Shown piece after piece: positions 35,970 through 44,027 of a stretch of 64,000 bases of DNA. The position numbers and the translations under genes were made by a program. The notes under the pieces are model-generated. The model was given only the letters and a program-made list of their open reading frames with translations, did not search any database and was not told the DNA's origin. Positions within the stretch are counted from its first letter, which is position 1, and each line of letters opens with the position of its first letter. Location: assembly GCA_015057635.1 (NCBI GenBank), contig SVEB01000104.1:1-64000 (forward strand), given 5' to 3'. The stretch comes from Lachnospiraceae bacterium. GTDB taxonomy: Bacteria > Bacillota > Clostridia > Lachnospirales > Lachnospiraceae.

Positions 35970-36193
35970 GGACATTCCTACCTTTCTAAAAAAATATGTA
36001 CCAACGGGGATAAAATAGTACGAGATACACAAGATGTAATGCTTTCAGTGCAATAATTGTCTATATTATAGTCATAAAATGGAAACTGTATACAAGTTAT
36101 TATAACGCTTTTTGAAAAAAATAGGAAGAGTGCAGAATAAAAGGATGGAAGAGAGAAAACACATTCATAAACATTTCGGACATGGAATAAGAT

Positions 36194-36499
36194 ATGGTAA
36201 GACAAACTGTGGAGAAGAAAAAGACAATGAGGGAATATATTATTTATGGAATATCGGGTGTGATTATACTAATTCTTTTAATTGGGCTATGCAGGGCGAA
36301 GACGCAGAAAGTAATGAATGTGATTTTAAGAGGAGTGCTTGGAATTGCGATTCTTTATTTGGTGAATACCGTATTGGAGGGCAGGCAGATGATATCCGGA
36401 GTCGGAATTAATCCTGTCACGGTGGGAGTATCAGCATTTTTAGGAGTGCCTGGAATTCTTTTGTTATATGGATGCAGTTTTTTCTTTCGTTATTTTTAA
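36194..36499 (+). CDS. bofA: BofA-family membrane protein (pro-sigma-K processing inhibitor-like)
   Basis: 101 residues, three hydrophobic segments (about 15-35, 43-62, 78-100). It ends with the family signature GINPVTVGVSAFLGVPGILLL. In Bacillus BofA restrains the SpoIVFB protease that activates sigma-K, so this points to a sporulation-capable lineage. The start is uncertain: ATG 36227 (MREYIIYG) would drop a basic 11-residue leader. Terminator at 36508-36553. Confidence 0.8.
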   Translation: MVRQTVEKKKTMREYIIYGISGVIILILLIGLCRAKTQKVMNVILRGVLGIAILYLVNTVLEGRQMISGVGINPVTVGVSAFLGVPGILLLYGCSFFFRYF

Positions 36500-36507
36500 T
36501 AAAGATA

Positions 36508-36553
36508 AGGTACGATTCAGAAGGGGGGGATGCCAGTCTGAATCGTATTTTTT
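36508..36553 (+). terminator. terminator after bofA-like gene
   Basis: TACGATTCAGA ... TCTGAATCGTA, 11-bp perfect stem, followed by TTTTTT. Confidence 0.85.
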
Positions 36554-36624
36554 CGTCAATAAGCTGAAAAAAGAGGGCTAGCTTAAGCACAATCATGAAG
36601 TTTGGAAAACGGATATTCCAGTTA

Positions 36625-36653
36625 TTGACAACAGATAAAAGCTGCGTTATGAT
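36625..36653 (+). promoter_or_regulatory. promoter of Tad pilus operon
   Basis: TTGACA (36625-36630), 17-bp spacer, TATGAT (36648-36653). The leader of about 130 nt contains the hairpins AAGCT/AGCTT and GATTCG/CGAATC. Confidence 0.7.
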
Positions 36654-36788
36654 AACACTATCTTAAAGCTGACAGAGCTTATAAATACAGGGTTCTGGAA
36701 GGTTTTCTTATTATCTTTATTTCTGGATTCGATATCCGAATCAATTATTTCCGCGTTAAATTATCATACAAGGAGGAAGGGAGATGGC

Positions 36789-37775
36789 ATGAGGAAGACG
36801 ATAGCCATACTTCACAGTGATAAGGCTTATGCTGCGAAGCTTATGGAGTATATGAAGAATCAGGAAGGCTTCTTTTATGAGGTAGTGGCATTTTCGGAAC
36901 AAGAGTCATTTTTATCTTATCGCGATGAGAACAGCATTACACTGCTACTATGCGCAGAGGAATATAAGGAGAAGCTTGTACCAAAGACAGAGAAGATTTT
37001 ATATCTTTCGGATTCACCTGTGGATGAGGAGAATCAAATTTTTATGTATCAGTCCGCAAAGCGGATCATGGAGCAGATTCGTAAAAAGAGCAGGGAGTCT
37101 GTTTTATATAGAAGGACAGAGGAGAAAAAGAAAAAGCAAATTATTGGCATATTCTCACCTTATGAAGGATGTTTTCGTTCGATTGTACCGGAAGTGATGG
37201 CATCTTTCTATGCAAAAGATAAGGAAGTTCTTTTCATCAGTATAAATGCCTTTTATGATGGGAATCTGTTATCTGCGCAGGAGAACTGCTATGGGGTCAG
37301 TGAACTGATTTATTATAGCAAGCAGGGAAAGGAGACTTTAAAGCAGAAACTGGACTCTTGTATGCAAATGCGTGAAGGAATCAGTCTGATTGCGGGATGT
37401 GAGCATTATACCGACCTGTTTGAGATGACAGAGAAGGAATCCCGTATTTTTATGGAGTGTCTTTTGGAGGAAGAGGAACATGATGTGATAATCATAGATT
37501 TTGGATGTGGAACACATTTAATGGAGGAAGCGCTATTAGGGTGTAATATCGTCTATGAGCTTTCTTATTCCAATCCAGCGTATGAAAGACGGGACGCATG
37601 TCTAAAGAGGCAGCTGTTGCAAAGCATTCCGAAAGAGAAAGTGGACAGGATACGCATGCTTCCTATGCCACAGAGTGATGGAGTGAGTGCAGAGGATTTT
37701 CAGAGAAAGTCACGCCTCTTATCGGAATTAGAGGAGCAGATAAGAGAGTTCATTAGGCAAGAGAATGGCATGTAG
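36789..37775 (+). CDS. tadZ: TadZ/CpaE-like pilus localisation protein
   Basis: 328 residues. The N-terminal 115 residues look like an atypical receiver-type domain, and the rest like a MinD/ParA-type ATPase domain. The P-loop position reads GIFSPYEGCFRS and lacks the Walker A lysine, so ATP hydrolysis is doubtful; this deviation is common among CpaE/TadZ-like proteins. IIIDFGCGTH marks the Walker B-like strand. First gene of the Tad operon; ribosome site GGAGGAAGGGAG. It would place the pilus machine at the membrane. Confidence 0.8.
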   Translation: MRKTIAILHSDKAYAAKLMEYMKNQEGFFYEVVAFSEQESFLSYRDENSITLLLCAEEYKEKLVPKTEKILYLSDSPVDEENQIFMYQSAKRIMEQIRKKSRESVLYRRTEEKKKKQIIGIFSPYEGCFRSIVPEVMASFYAKDKEVLFISINAFYDGNLLSAQENCYGVSELIYYSKQGKETLKQKLDSCMQMREGISLIAGCEHYTDLFEMTEKESRIFMECLLEEEEHDVIIIDFGCGTHLMEEALLGCNIVYELSYSNPAYERRDACLKRQLLQSIPKEKVDRIRMLPMPQSDGVSAEDFQRKSRLLSELEEQIREFIRQENGM

Positions 37776-37796
37776 CCAGGAACAGGAGGGGATAAC

Positions 37797-39008
37797 TTGG
37801 ATGCAGTGAAAGGCGAACTGCAGGAAAGAATCAAAGATAAAGTGGATTATTCCAGAGAACTAAGCGATGAGGAATTATTAGATATTATTGATGAAGAGAT
37901 TAAAAGTCAGAGCAGAGCGTGTTTCTTAAGCATGAAAGAGAAGCAGAGATTTCGAAAGGAGATCTTTAATTCTATCCGAAGGCTTGATGTGCTGCAGGAA
38001 TTATTAGAAGACCCATCCATTACGGAAATCATGATTAATGGAGCAAGCAATATTTTTATTGAACGGGAAGGAAGGATCAGCAGGTGGGAGGGATCATTTG
38101 ATTCGAGAAAGAAGCTGGAGGATATTATTCAGCATATCGTAGCAGGAGCAAACCGTATGATTAACGAGGCAAACCCAATTGTGGATGCCAGGCTGGAAGA
38201 CGGCTCCCGTGTCAATATTGTGCTTCCGCCGATTGCGTTAGAAGGACCGATTGTGACAATCCGAAAGTTCCCGAAAGAGACTATGACAATGGAAAAACTG
38301 ATCGGCTATCAATCCGTCACAGAGGAAGCGGCTAATTTCTTAAAGAAACTTGTGATGGCGGGATATAACATCTTTATCAGCGGCGGGACCGGATCCGGGA
38401 AGACGACTTTTTTAAATGCGTTATCCAATTTTATTCCCGAAGAGGAGCGGGTCATCACAATTGAGGACTCAGCAGAACTGCAGATTCGGAATATTCCGAA
38501 TCTGGTGCGTTTGGAAGTGAGGAATGCTAACGTGGAAGGAAGTAATGCGATTTCCATTCGGGATCTGATCAAATCATCTCTGCGAATGAGGCCGGATCGA
38601 ATTGTAGTCGGAGAGGTCCGGGATGCATCCAGCATCGATATGCTGCAGGCACTCAATACCGGGCATTGTGGAATGAGTACCGGACATTCCAATTCGCCGG
38701 CAGACATGCTTTCCAGGCTCGAGACAATGGTGCTTTTAGGCGCGGACATCCCGCTCTTGGCAGTACGGAAGCAGATTGCATCTGCAATTGATATTATCAT
38801 CCATTTAGCAAGACTTCGGGATAAGTCGAGACGGGTAACAGAGATTGTGGAGGTTCTTGACTGTACGGATGGAGAGATTGAGTTAAATACGCTGTATCGA
38901 TTTGAAGAGGAGGGAGAAGGGCCGAACGGGCGGGTGATTGGCAGTTTAAAAAGGACCGGACAGCCGTTAATCCAGCGTCAGAAACTGATGCGGGCTGGAC
39001 TTTCTTAG
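37797..39008 (+). CDS. tadA: TadA/CpaF pilus assembly ATPase
   Basis: 403 residues of the type II/IV secretion ATPase family, driving Flp pilus assembly. Walker A GGTGSGKTT (about 199-207), Asp box VITIEDSAEL, Walker B-type GEVRDASSIDMLQALNTGHCGMSTGHSN and the His box are present. The N-terminal domain contains ITEIMINGASNIFIERE. It starts at TTG 37797 with AGGAGGG 6 bp upstream. Confidence 0.94.
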   Translation: MDAVKGELQERIKDKVDYSRELSDEELLDIIDEEIKSQSRACFLSMKEKQRFRKEIFNSIRRLDVLQELLEDPSITEIMINGASNIFIEREGRISRWEGSFDSRKKLEDIIQHIVAGANRMINEANPIVDARLEDGSRVNIVLPPIALEGPIVTIRKFPKETMTMEKLIGYQSVTEEAANFLKKLVMAGYNIFISGGTGSGKTTFLNALSNFIPEEERVITIEDSAELQIRNIPNLVRLEVRNANVEGSNAISIRDLIKSSLRMRPDRIVVGEVRDASSIDMLQALNTGHCGMSTGHSNSPADMLSRLETMVLLGADIPLLAVRKQIASAIDIIIHLARLRDKSRRVTEIVEVLDCTDGEIELNTLYRFEEEGEGPNGRVIGSLKRTGQPLIQRQKLMRAGLS

Positions 39009-39020
39009 AAGGGATAGAAC

Positions 39021-39758
39021 ATGAAGGAATTAGAGTTTAAGCTGTCAAAACAGGAATATAGTGTGTGTATTCTTTATGGAATTGGAATCTGTGCAGCATG
39101 CGGCTATTTATTTTATCGGAATCTGGCAGCAGTCTTATGTCTGATGCCGTTAAGCCTTTACTTTATAAAGAAGAGAAAGGAGGAACAGATTCGGAAAAAG
39201 CGAATGGAATTCAGTGTACAGTTTAAGGATGCCATTCACTGTATCGCGGCTTCCTTAGAGGCCGGATATGCCATTGAAAATTGTATTCCGTATGCAATTG
39301 GAGATTTGAAACTGATGTATGATGAGGAAGCGATTATTATCGGGGAGCTAAAACGTATTATCATACAGCTAAAGGATCATATGACGATGGAGGATGCATT
39401 TATGCAGATGGCAGCAAGAACAAAAGATGAGGAGGTATCTGGTTTCGCAGAGGTATTTGTTACGGCAAAAAGGACAGGGGGAGATATTATTAAGATTATC
39501 CGAGCAACCAGTAATACGATTATGGACAAGGTTGAGATGAAGAGGGAGATTGAGACCATGATCACGGAAAAGCAGCTGGAGGCCGGCATCATGAAGCTTG
39601 TTCCGTTAGGAATCATCCTATATATGAATATAACATCGAGTACTATGATGTCTGTTTTATATGAAGGAGGATTTGGGAGAGTCTTTATGACTGTAATATT
39701 AATTTTCTATTTTATATTTACAAAATGGATGGAACATATAACCGCAATTGCCGTATAA
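39021..39758 (+). CDS. tadB: TadB-like pilus inner-membrane protein (T2SF domain)
   Basis: 245 residues. Two N-terminal helices (about 16-50), a cytoplasmic T2SS-F core starting FSVQFKDAIHCIAASLEAGYAIENCI, and two C-terminal helices (about 190-245). Forms the membrane platform with TadC. 12 bp after tadA. Confidence 0.88.
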   Translation: MKELEFKLSKQEYSVCILYGIGICAACGYLFYRNLAAVLCLMPLSLYFIKKRKEEQIRKKRMEFSVQFKDAIHCIAASLEAGYAIENCIPYAIGDLKLMYDEEAIIIGELKRIIIQLKDHMTMEDAFMQMAARTKDEEVSGFAEVFVTAKRTGGDIIKIIRATSNTIMDKVEMKREIETMITEKQLEAGIMKLVPLGIILYMNITSSTMMSVLYEGGFGRVFMTVILIFYFIFTKWMEHITAIAV

Positions 39759-39773
39759 AGCAGGGGGAGTATT

Positions 39774-41333
39774 TTGTTAGCCATAGAAAGTATTTTGTTA
39801 GCAGTTGGATTCTTCCTTTTCATAAAAACGAAAAACCAAAAGGGAGAGGCCATATCTTTTGATAAAAGCAGAAATCCGCTTTTATTTCTATATCCGGTAT
39901 CCGGATATCTATATCAGCTGTATCAGCGAATCTATCTAAAAAATAAAAAATCAATACAAAAAGCATCCAAAGAGGATGAGGCACTGCTTTCTCTTTACGT
40001 AAATGAGAATAAGGAGAAAATCAGAAGGGAGCATGCCTACCAGTGTATTTCAGCGATGCTTGCTATTTTTTATATCTTTGTCTTCTTCTCCTTTGTTCTT
40101 ACAGTTAAGGAAAGAAGGGAGGGATTAACAAGCTATATATCAGCGATAGAAAGACCACAGGAAGGAGATGGAGAACAGAATATCACGTTATGGTTCGAAA
40201 CGGAGGATGGGGTAAAGGCTGAGATTCCATTTACGGTAAGCGAGAGACGTCTTCAGGGCGCAGAATTAGAAGCGTATTATGAGGCGGTTTATGCCTATAT
40301 TAAGGAGATGATGTTAGGAGAAAATGTGTCTATTTATGAAGTAAATCAGAATCTGAATTTAATAAAGAGTATGCCGGATGGCAATATGACCATCAGCTGG
40401 GAGATAGAGCCTAAAGATTATATCGGATCAGATGGAACTCTTTTTTATGAAAATGTCCCGGAATCGGGGGCGGATATAGTAGCAACGGCAACTGTGACAT
40501 ATTTTAATGAAAAACGTTATTATCCCTTTGCTATTCATATCATTCCGAAAGCGTATACAAAAGAGGAACTTCAGTATAAGCAGATTGAGGAGGCACTTGC
40601 AAAGAGTGAGGAAGATTCAAGAGAGGATAATATAGTACATCTTCCGGATACGATTGGGGATGCAAAGGTCGTGTTCTCACTGCAGAAAGAAGAGAAGGCA
40701 GGGGTCATGTTTTTCCTTGGAGTAATAGGTGCCTTGTTTATGAAGCTGGCATATGAGGAAAAGGTGAAGCAGGGCAGGGAAAAGAGGGAGGAGCAGCTGT
40801 TATTGGATTATCCGGAGATGGTAAGCAAGTTTACTCTTCTTTTAAATGCAGGAATGACTCCAGTTGCAGCGTTTGAACGGATTGGATCAGATTATAAGAC
40901 GTCATTGTTTCGAGAACAGCTTTTAGACTTAAGAAAACCAAAAGAAGGAGAAAAATTGTTAAAAAAGCAGGGAATTGAAATGAAGAGAACGGAAAAGAGG
41001 GTTCATTACGCGTATGAGGAAATTCTGTATATGTTAAGCGAAATACGAGGTGGAATTTCGGAGGAAACTGCAATTGAAGAGTTTGGAAGGCGCTGCCGCC
41101 TGATCTGTTATCTGAGGTTCAGTACGATTGTAGTCCAAAACATGAAAAAGGGGACAAAGGGAATTATACCGATGTTAGAGTTAGAGGCAAAGACTGCTTA
41201 TGAAAGCAGAAAGGATTTTATCAGACAGATGGGAGAAAGAGCAGGGACAAAGCTGTTAGGACCGATGATGGGCATGCTTATCCTTGTAATGGCTCTCATT
41301 ATGGTACCGGCATTTTTATCATTTGGAATTTAG
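39774..41333 (+). CDS. tadC: TadC-like pilus platform protein with inserted extracytoplasmic domain
   Basis: 519 residues, far longer than usual TadC. The T2SS-F core is C-terminal (about 345-519; LLLDYPEMVSKFTLLLNAGMTPVAAF). Between helices near 88-110 and 325-340 sits a region of about 210 residues that is polar and beta-rich (WFETEDGVKAEIPFTVSER..) and is likely outside the membrane. TTG start at 39774 after GGGGGAG. The big insert is characteristic of Clostridia-type Tad loci, to my knowledge, and its role is unknown. Confidence 0.85.
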   Translation: MLAIESILLAVGFFLFIKTKNQKGEAISFDKSRNPLLFLYPVSGYLYQLYQRIYLKNKKSIQKASKEDEALLSLYVNENKEKIRREHAYQCISAMLAIFYIFVFFSFVLTVKERREGLTSYISAIERPQEGDGEQNITLWFETEDGVKAEIPFTVSERRLQGAELEAYYEAVYAYIKEMMLGENVSIYEVNQNLNLIKSMPDGNMTISWEIEPKDYIGSDGTLFYENVPESGADIVATATVTYFNEKRYYPFAIHIIPKAYTKEELQYKQIEEALAKSEEDSREDNIVHLPDTIGDAKVVFSLQKEEKAGVMFFLGVIGALFMKLAYEEKVKQGREKREEQLLLDYPEMVSKFTLLLNAGMTPVAAFERIGSDYKTSLFREQLLDLRKPKEGEKLLKKQGIEMKRTEKRVHYAYEEILYMLSEIRGGISEETAIEEFGRRCRLICYLRFSTIVVQNMKKGTKGIIPMLELEAKTAYESRKDFIRQMGERAGTKLLGPMMGMLILVMALIMVPAFLSFGI

Positions 41334-41345
41334 GAGGGGATTTAA

Positions 41346-41711
41346 ATGAGAGTAATGGAAGAGATGGCTGAGATGATGGCCAAGGATAAAGAGGAAGGCT
41401 GGACAGAAGTGGCGGAAGATTATGAGGCAGCAATGGAGTATAGTGAGTGGATGTATGAGGAAGAGGAAGAGAGAAGCGTATCAGGAAAGGGGGAGGATTT
41501 TATGGAATCAAATTTTGATGAAGATAGAACTATTAATAGTGAATATGAGGAAGAGGAGTGTATAAAACCAGTTAATAAAGAGAATCTGGTCTTGGCAGGA
41601 ACGGTAATAGCGGAGGATGATCGAGGAATGGGTGTTATCGAGATCGTACTTATTATTGTTGAAATATATATATTTTATTTATATGTATTTAATGTATATA
41701 CAGTGATATAA
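41346..41711 (+). pseudogene. Flp1-type pilin-like gene interrupted by the mobile element
   Basis: The ORF codes for an acidic region of about 95 residues and then DDRGMGVIEIVLIIV, the processing site and start of the hydrophobic helix of Flp1-like pilins. After that the reading frame runs into AT-rich DNA (EIYIFYLYVFNVYTVI) unlike the pilin helix and ends. The native 3' end is therefore replaced, with the junction about 41655-41665. The long acidic N-terminus is unusual for a Flp pilin. It is the fifth gene of the Tad operon, 12 bp after tadC. Confidence 0.7.
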
Positions 41712-41741
41712 GAAGGAAGATTATAACAGTATATATATTTA

Positions 41742-41861
41742 TCATTAGTTATTGTATTTAGAGTTATATGTACTAATACGATAATATCTATTTCATTCTA
41801 TAAGTAATATCTAAGTAATAATTCATTAGTTATCTATCAGTAAAAGATTACCAGTAAAAGA
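41742..41861. repeat. cluster of short direct repeats near element left end
   Basis: TCATTAGTTAT at 41742-41752 and 41823-41833; TAAGTAATA at 41801-41809 and 41812-41820; CAGTAAAAGA at 41838-41847 and 41852-41861. The 41712-41884 stretch has no other gene. Such arrays next to the element end could be recombinase arm-binding sites. Confidence 0.5.
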
Positions 41862-41884
41862 GTAATTGAATAGTAGGAGGTACA

Positions 41885-42226
41885 ATGTATACATCAACAG
41901 ATTTGTTTGTTATTCAGAATGGATACTTTACAGTTATCAAACTGGGAATAGATTGTTGTGAAATTAAATCAAATAATACAAGACATACTTGGAGGATATC
42001 CCAAAGCACAGATGGATATTTTATATTGCTACATAAACATCGTGATAAAGATAAGTTTCATTTTCATAGGGGATGTATCTCAATTGAAGATTGTTTATTG
42101 GAAATAGTAGGGCATGATGATTATCAGTTACGAGGAAGGAAACCTGAGCGTTATAAGAGAAGAACATATTTCGATGATATAATTGATATCTATAACAATT
42201 CGGTAAAGCAGGTTGCACTTAATTAA
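41885..42226 (+). CDS. hypothetical protein of the mobile element
   Basis: 113 residues, no membrane segment. Opens MYTSTDLFVIQNGYFTVIKLG and has a beta-rich N-terminal half followed by a basic stretch (RGRKPERYKRRTYFDD). AGGAGG lies 4 bp before the ATG. First gene inside the element. It resembles no family I know. Confidence 0.65.
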   Translation: MYTSTDLFVIQNGYFTVIKLGIDCCEIKSNNTRHTWRISQSTDGYFILLHKHRDKDKFHFHRGCISIEDCLLEIVGHDDYQLRGRKPERYKRRTYFDDIIDIYNNSVKQVALN

Positions 42227-42258
42227 AAAGAGTCACCAGTAAACTGATGACTCAACAT
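42226..42258 (-). terminator. terminator of double-HTH gene
   Basis: Minus strand GAGTCATCAG-ttta-CTGGTGACTC followed by TTTTTAATT; the upstream plus-strand gene may share it. Confidence 0.75.
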
Positions 42259-42259
42259 T

Positions 42260-43717
42260 CTAATAAGCTTTGTCTATTTTATCTTTTAGTGGAAGATGAT
42301 TCCAATGGTTCTTATCCCTTAGAGAAATCAGTCGATTACAAATGTCTGGAAGAAATACATTTCTCAATTCCTTATCATCAAATAATTTATCCAAATAAGC
42401 GGTATCAGCAGGTGAGTTGATTTCAAAATCAATAGGTTTAAGTACAGAACAAAAATTCAACCTTGGATAATAAGGTAGGTCTGATAAAAAGTAGGTTAAA
42501 TCTGATAATAAATCATTGTCTGATATAATAAGGTCTAATGCTGACAGAATTTGTGAAGCATAAGCAGGAACTTCATCGTCATGATTAGATAATGCCTGTG
42601 TATATTTAGATAACTTTTTATATGAAATCTCAGACAAGCCTAATGATTGGATAGAAGTAGCACCATAATCTTTATAATCATCAGAATCTCCCAGTAAGAA
42701 ATTGTAGCTGCATTCTAAACATGATTGAAGCATCTTAAGGTCTTGTAAAGAAATGCGAACTTCTTTATCTGTATCAGTTTTTCTTTCCCAGTTCTGATAA
42801 GTACGTAGCACACTCATTTTATTTATGACAGGAAGACTAAAAGCCTCTCTGTAATCCACGAGCAGTTCGGCAACTTCGCTTTGTGTAAGTCCTCTAAGCC
42901 TACGGATGTAACGTAACCTTGCACCGAGAGTATTACCTACATTAGTAGGTGCAGGTGTGTAATCAGACAACAATGGCATATTCTCAGTAGAGATGGTTAT
43001 ACGGTCTCTAAGCTTGCATAGTTTAGTTGCAATAGTGGTTGTAAAAATAGAAAGTTGCTTTTTGATATCAATATCAATAGATTCACCATCTAGGATTGAA
43101 TCCCCATCGGTGGCTCCATTTATTGGTTTCAAAACAGAAATAGTATTAAAGTCTTCATCAGAAGAATCATCTTCATAAAACAAATGTGTGAGGAAATAGC
43201 TTAGATAGCATAATAAATCATCATCTGAAATAATAGCATCTAATGATGAAAGCATTGCATACGAATAGCAGGCAACCGCAGGAGTATTCTCACCATCATA
43301 TTCTTTATTCAGCGACGATAACTTTTCAATAGACTTTATGCTTAATGCTATATCATCTGAAATATCTTTTGTCCTTCTATGTGGCGTATCACATTCACAG
43401 AACAAGAACTCATAATCAACATTAAACAACTTTTTAAGTATTTTAAGGTTATCAACAGAAAACACTGTATTAAAGCCAGCATCATTGTTTTCCCATTTGC
43501 CATACATTTTTATAAGACTGTCTGTAGTAGACAGTGGAAGCTGCATAGATTCTCTTGCTTTATAAATGGAAAGAGCAATATCTCGCTGTGTGAGATTGTT
43601 AAGCTCTCTCCATTTTTTTAATCTGGAACCAAATGATTTATATTCATCAAAAGTAAACTGAAAGTATGCATCACTTCTTGACCACAGTTCTTTTAATTCT
43701 ACCTCATTCAAATCCAT
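42260..43717 (-). CDS. regulator with internally duplicated XRE-type HTH module
   Basis: 485 residues made of two similar halves. HTH segments lie at about 28-110 (FGSRLKKWRELNNLTQRDIA) and 265-346 (LGARLRYIRRLRGLTQSEVA). After each comes a helical module with repeated phrases (YAMLSSLDAIISDDDLL versus SQILSALDLIISDNDLL; SVLKPIN versus SVLKPID; LCKLRDR versus LISLRDK). It could bind DNA as a pseudo-dimer. Start ATG 43717 (MDLNEVEL) after AAGGAT. It is divergent from the transfer genes, so it probably regulates them. Confidence 0.75.
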   Translation of the reverse strand: MDLNEVELKELWSRSDAYFQFTFDEYKSFGSRLKKWRELNNLTQRDIALSIYKARESMQLPLSTTDSLIKMYGKWENNDAGFNTVFSVDNLKILKKLFNVDYEFLFCECDTPHRRTKDISDDIALSIKSIEKLSSLNKEYDGENTPAVACYSYAMLSSLDAIISDDDLLCYLSYFLTHLFYEDDSSDEDFNTISVLKPINGATDGDSILDGESIDIDIKKQLSIFTTTIATKLCKLRDRITISTENMPLLSDYTPAPTNVGNTLGARLRYIRRLRGLTQSEVAELLVDYREAFSLPVINKMSVLRTYQNWERKTDTDKEVRISLQDLKMLQSCLECSYNFLLGDSDDYKDYGATSIQSLGLSEISYKKLSKYTQALSNHDDEVPAYASQILSALDLIISDNDLLSDLTYFLSDLPYYPRLNFCSVLKPIDFEINSPADTAYLDKLFDDKELRNVFLPDICNRLISLRDKNHWNHLPLKDKIDKAY

Positions 43718-43830
43718 ATAATCACATCCTTCAATATTTAATAAATACGAAATAAGCATACCACGATAAAAAACAAAAAACAACAAATTTATTTATGCGC
43801 AGAAGGGACTTTTCGTAAAAAGAACACATA

Positions 43831-43842
43831 TTTAATAGTAGA
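43831..43842 (+). repeat. 12-bp motif TTTAATAGTAGA, copy 1
   Basis: Identical 12-mer recurs at 62251-62262 before the recombinase gene; here it lies about 27 bp before the first transfer-region ATG. Confidence 0.45.
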
Positions 43843-43868
43843 AGGGCAGAAAGGAGGACTTCTAAATT

Positions 43869-44027
43869 ATGAGTAACAGTTCATTACCAGTGATGGTGAT
43901 GACAATGGTAAAGAAGTATCTGTTACGAAAGCTCAATTATATGAGACAACCTAAAACTGAATATCATCTGAAAAGAGAATGCCTCAGAGCTTCGGTAACA
44001 AGAAATGAGGTGTTCAATGAAAGATAA
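43869..44027 (+). CDS. small basic protein of 52 residues, unknown
   Basis: MSNSSLPVMVMTMVKKYLLR..., ending ..ASVTRNEVFNER, net positive, with AAAGGAGG 10 bp before the ATG. Its end overlaps the start of the coupling-protein gene by 11 bp, so translation is coupled. Probably a transfer accessory protein. Confidence 0.55.
   Translation: MSNSSLPVMVMTMVKKYLLRKLNYMRQPKTEYHLKRECLRASVTRNEVFNER

Noticed and set aside
36079..36110. Possible sigma-E promoter before the BofA-like gene
   Set aside because: GTCATA and TATACAAG resemble the elements but the spacing is about 12 bp, shorter than expected.
36112..36411. 99-codon ORF overlapping the BofA-like gene
   Set aside because: The other frame matches the BofA signature; this one has no family features.
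36660..36788. c-di-GMP riboswitch in the Tad operon leader
   Set aside because: Two small hairpins are present but the conserved GEMM core elements are not seen.
41742..41861. Possible CRISPR array from short repeats
   Set aside because: Repeats are 9-11 bp, of different kinds and only two copies each; no spacers of regular length and no cas genes.
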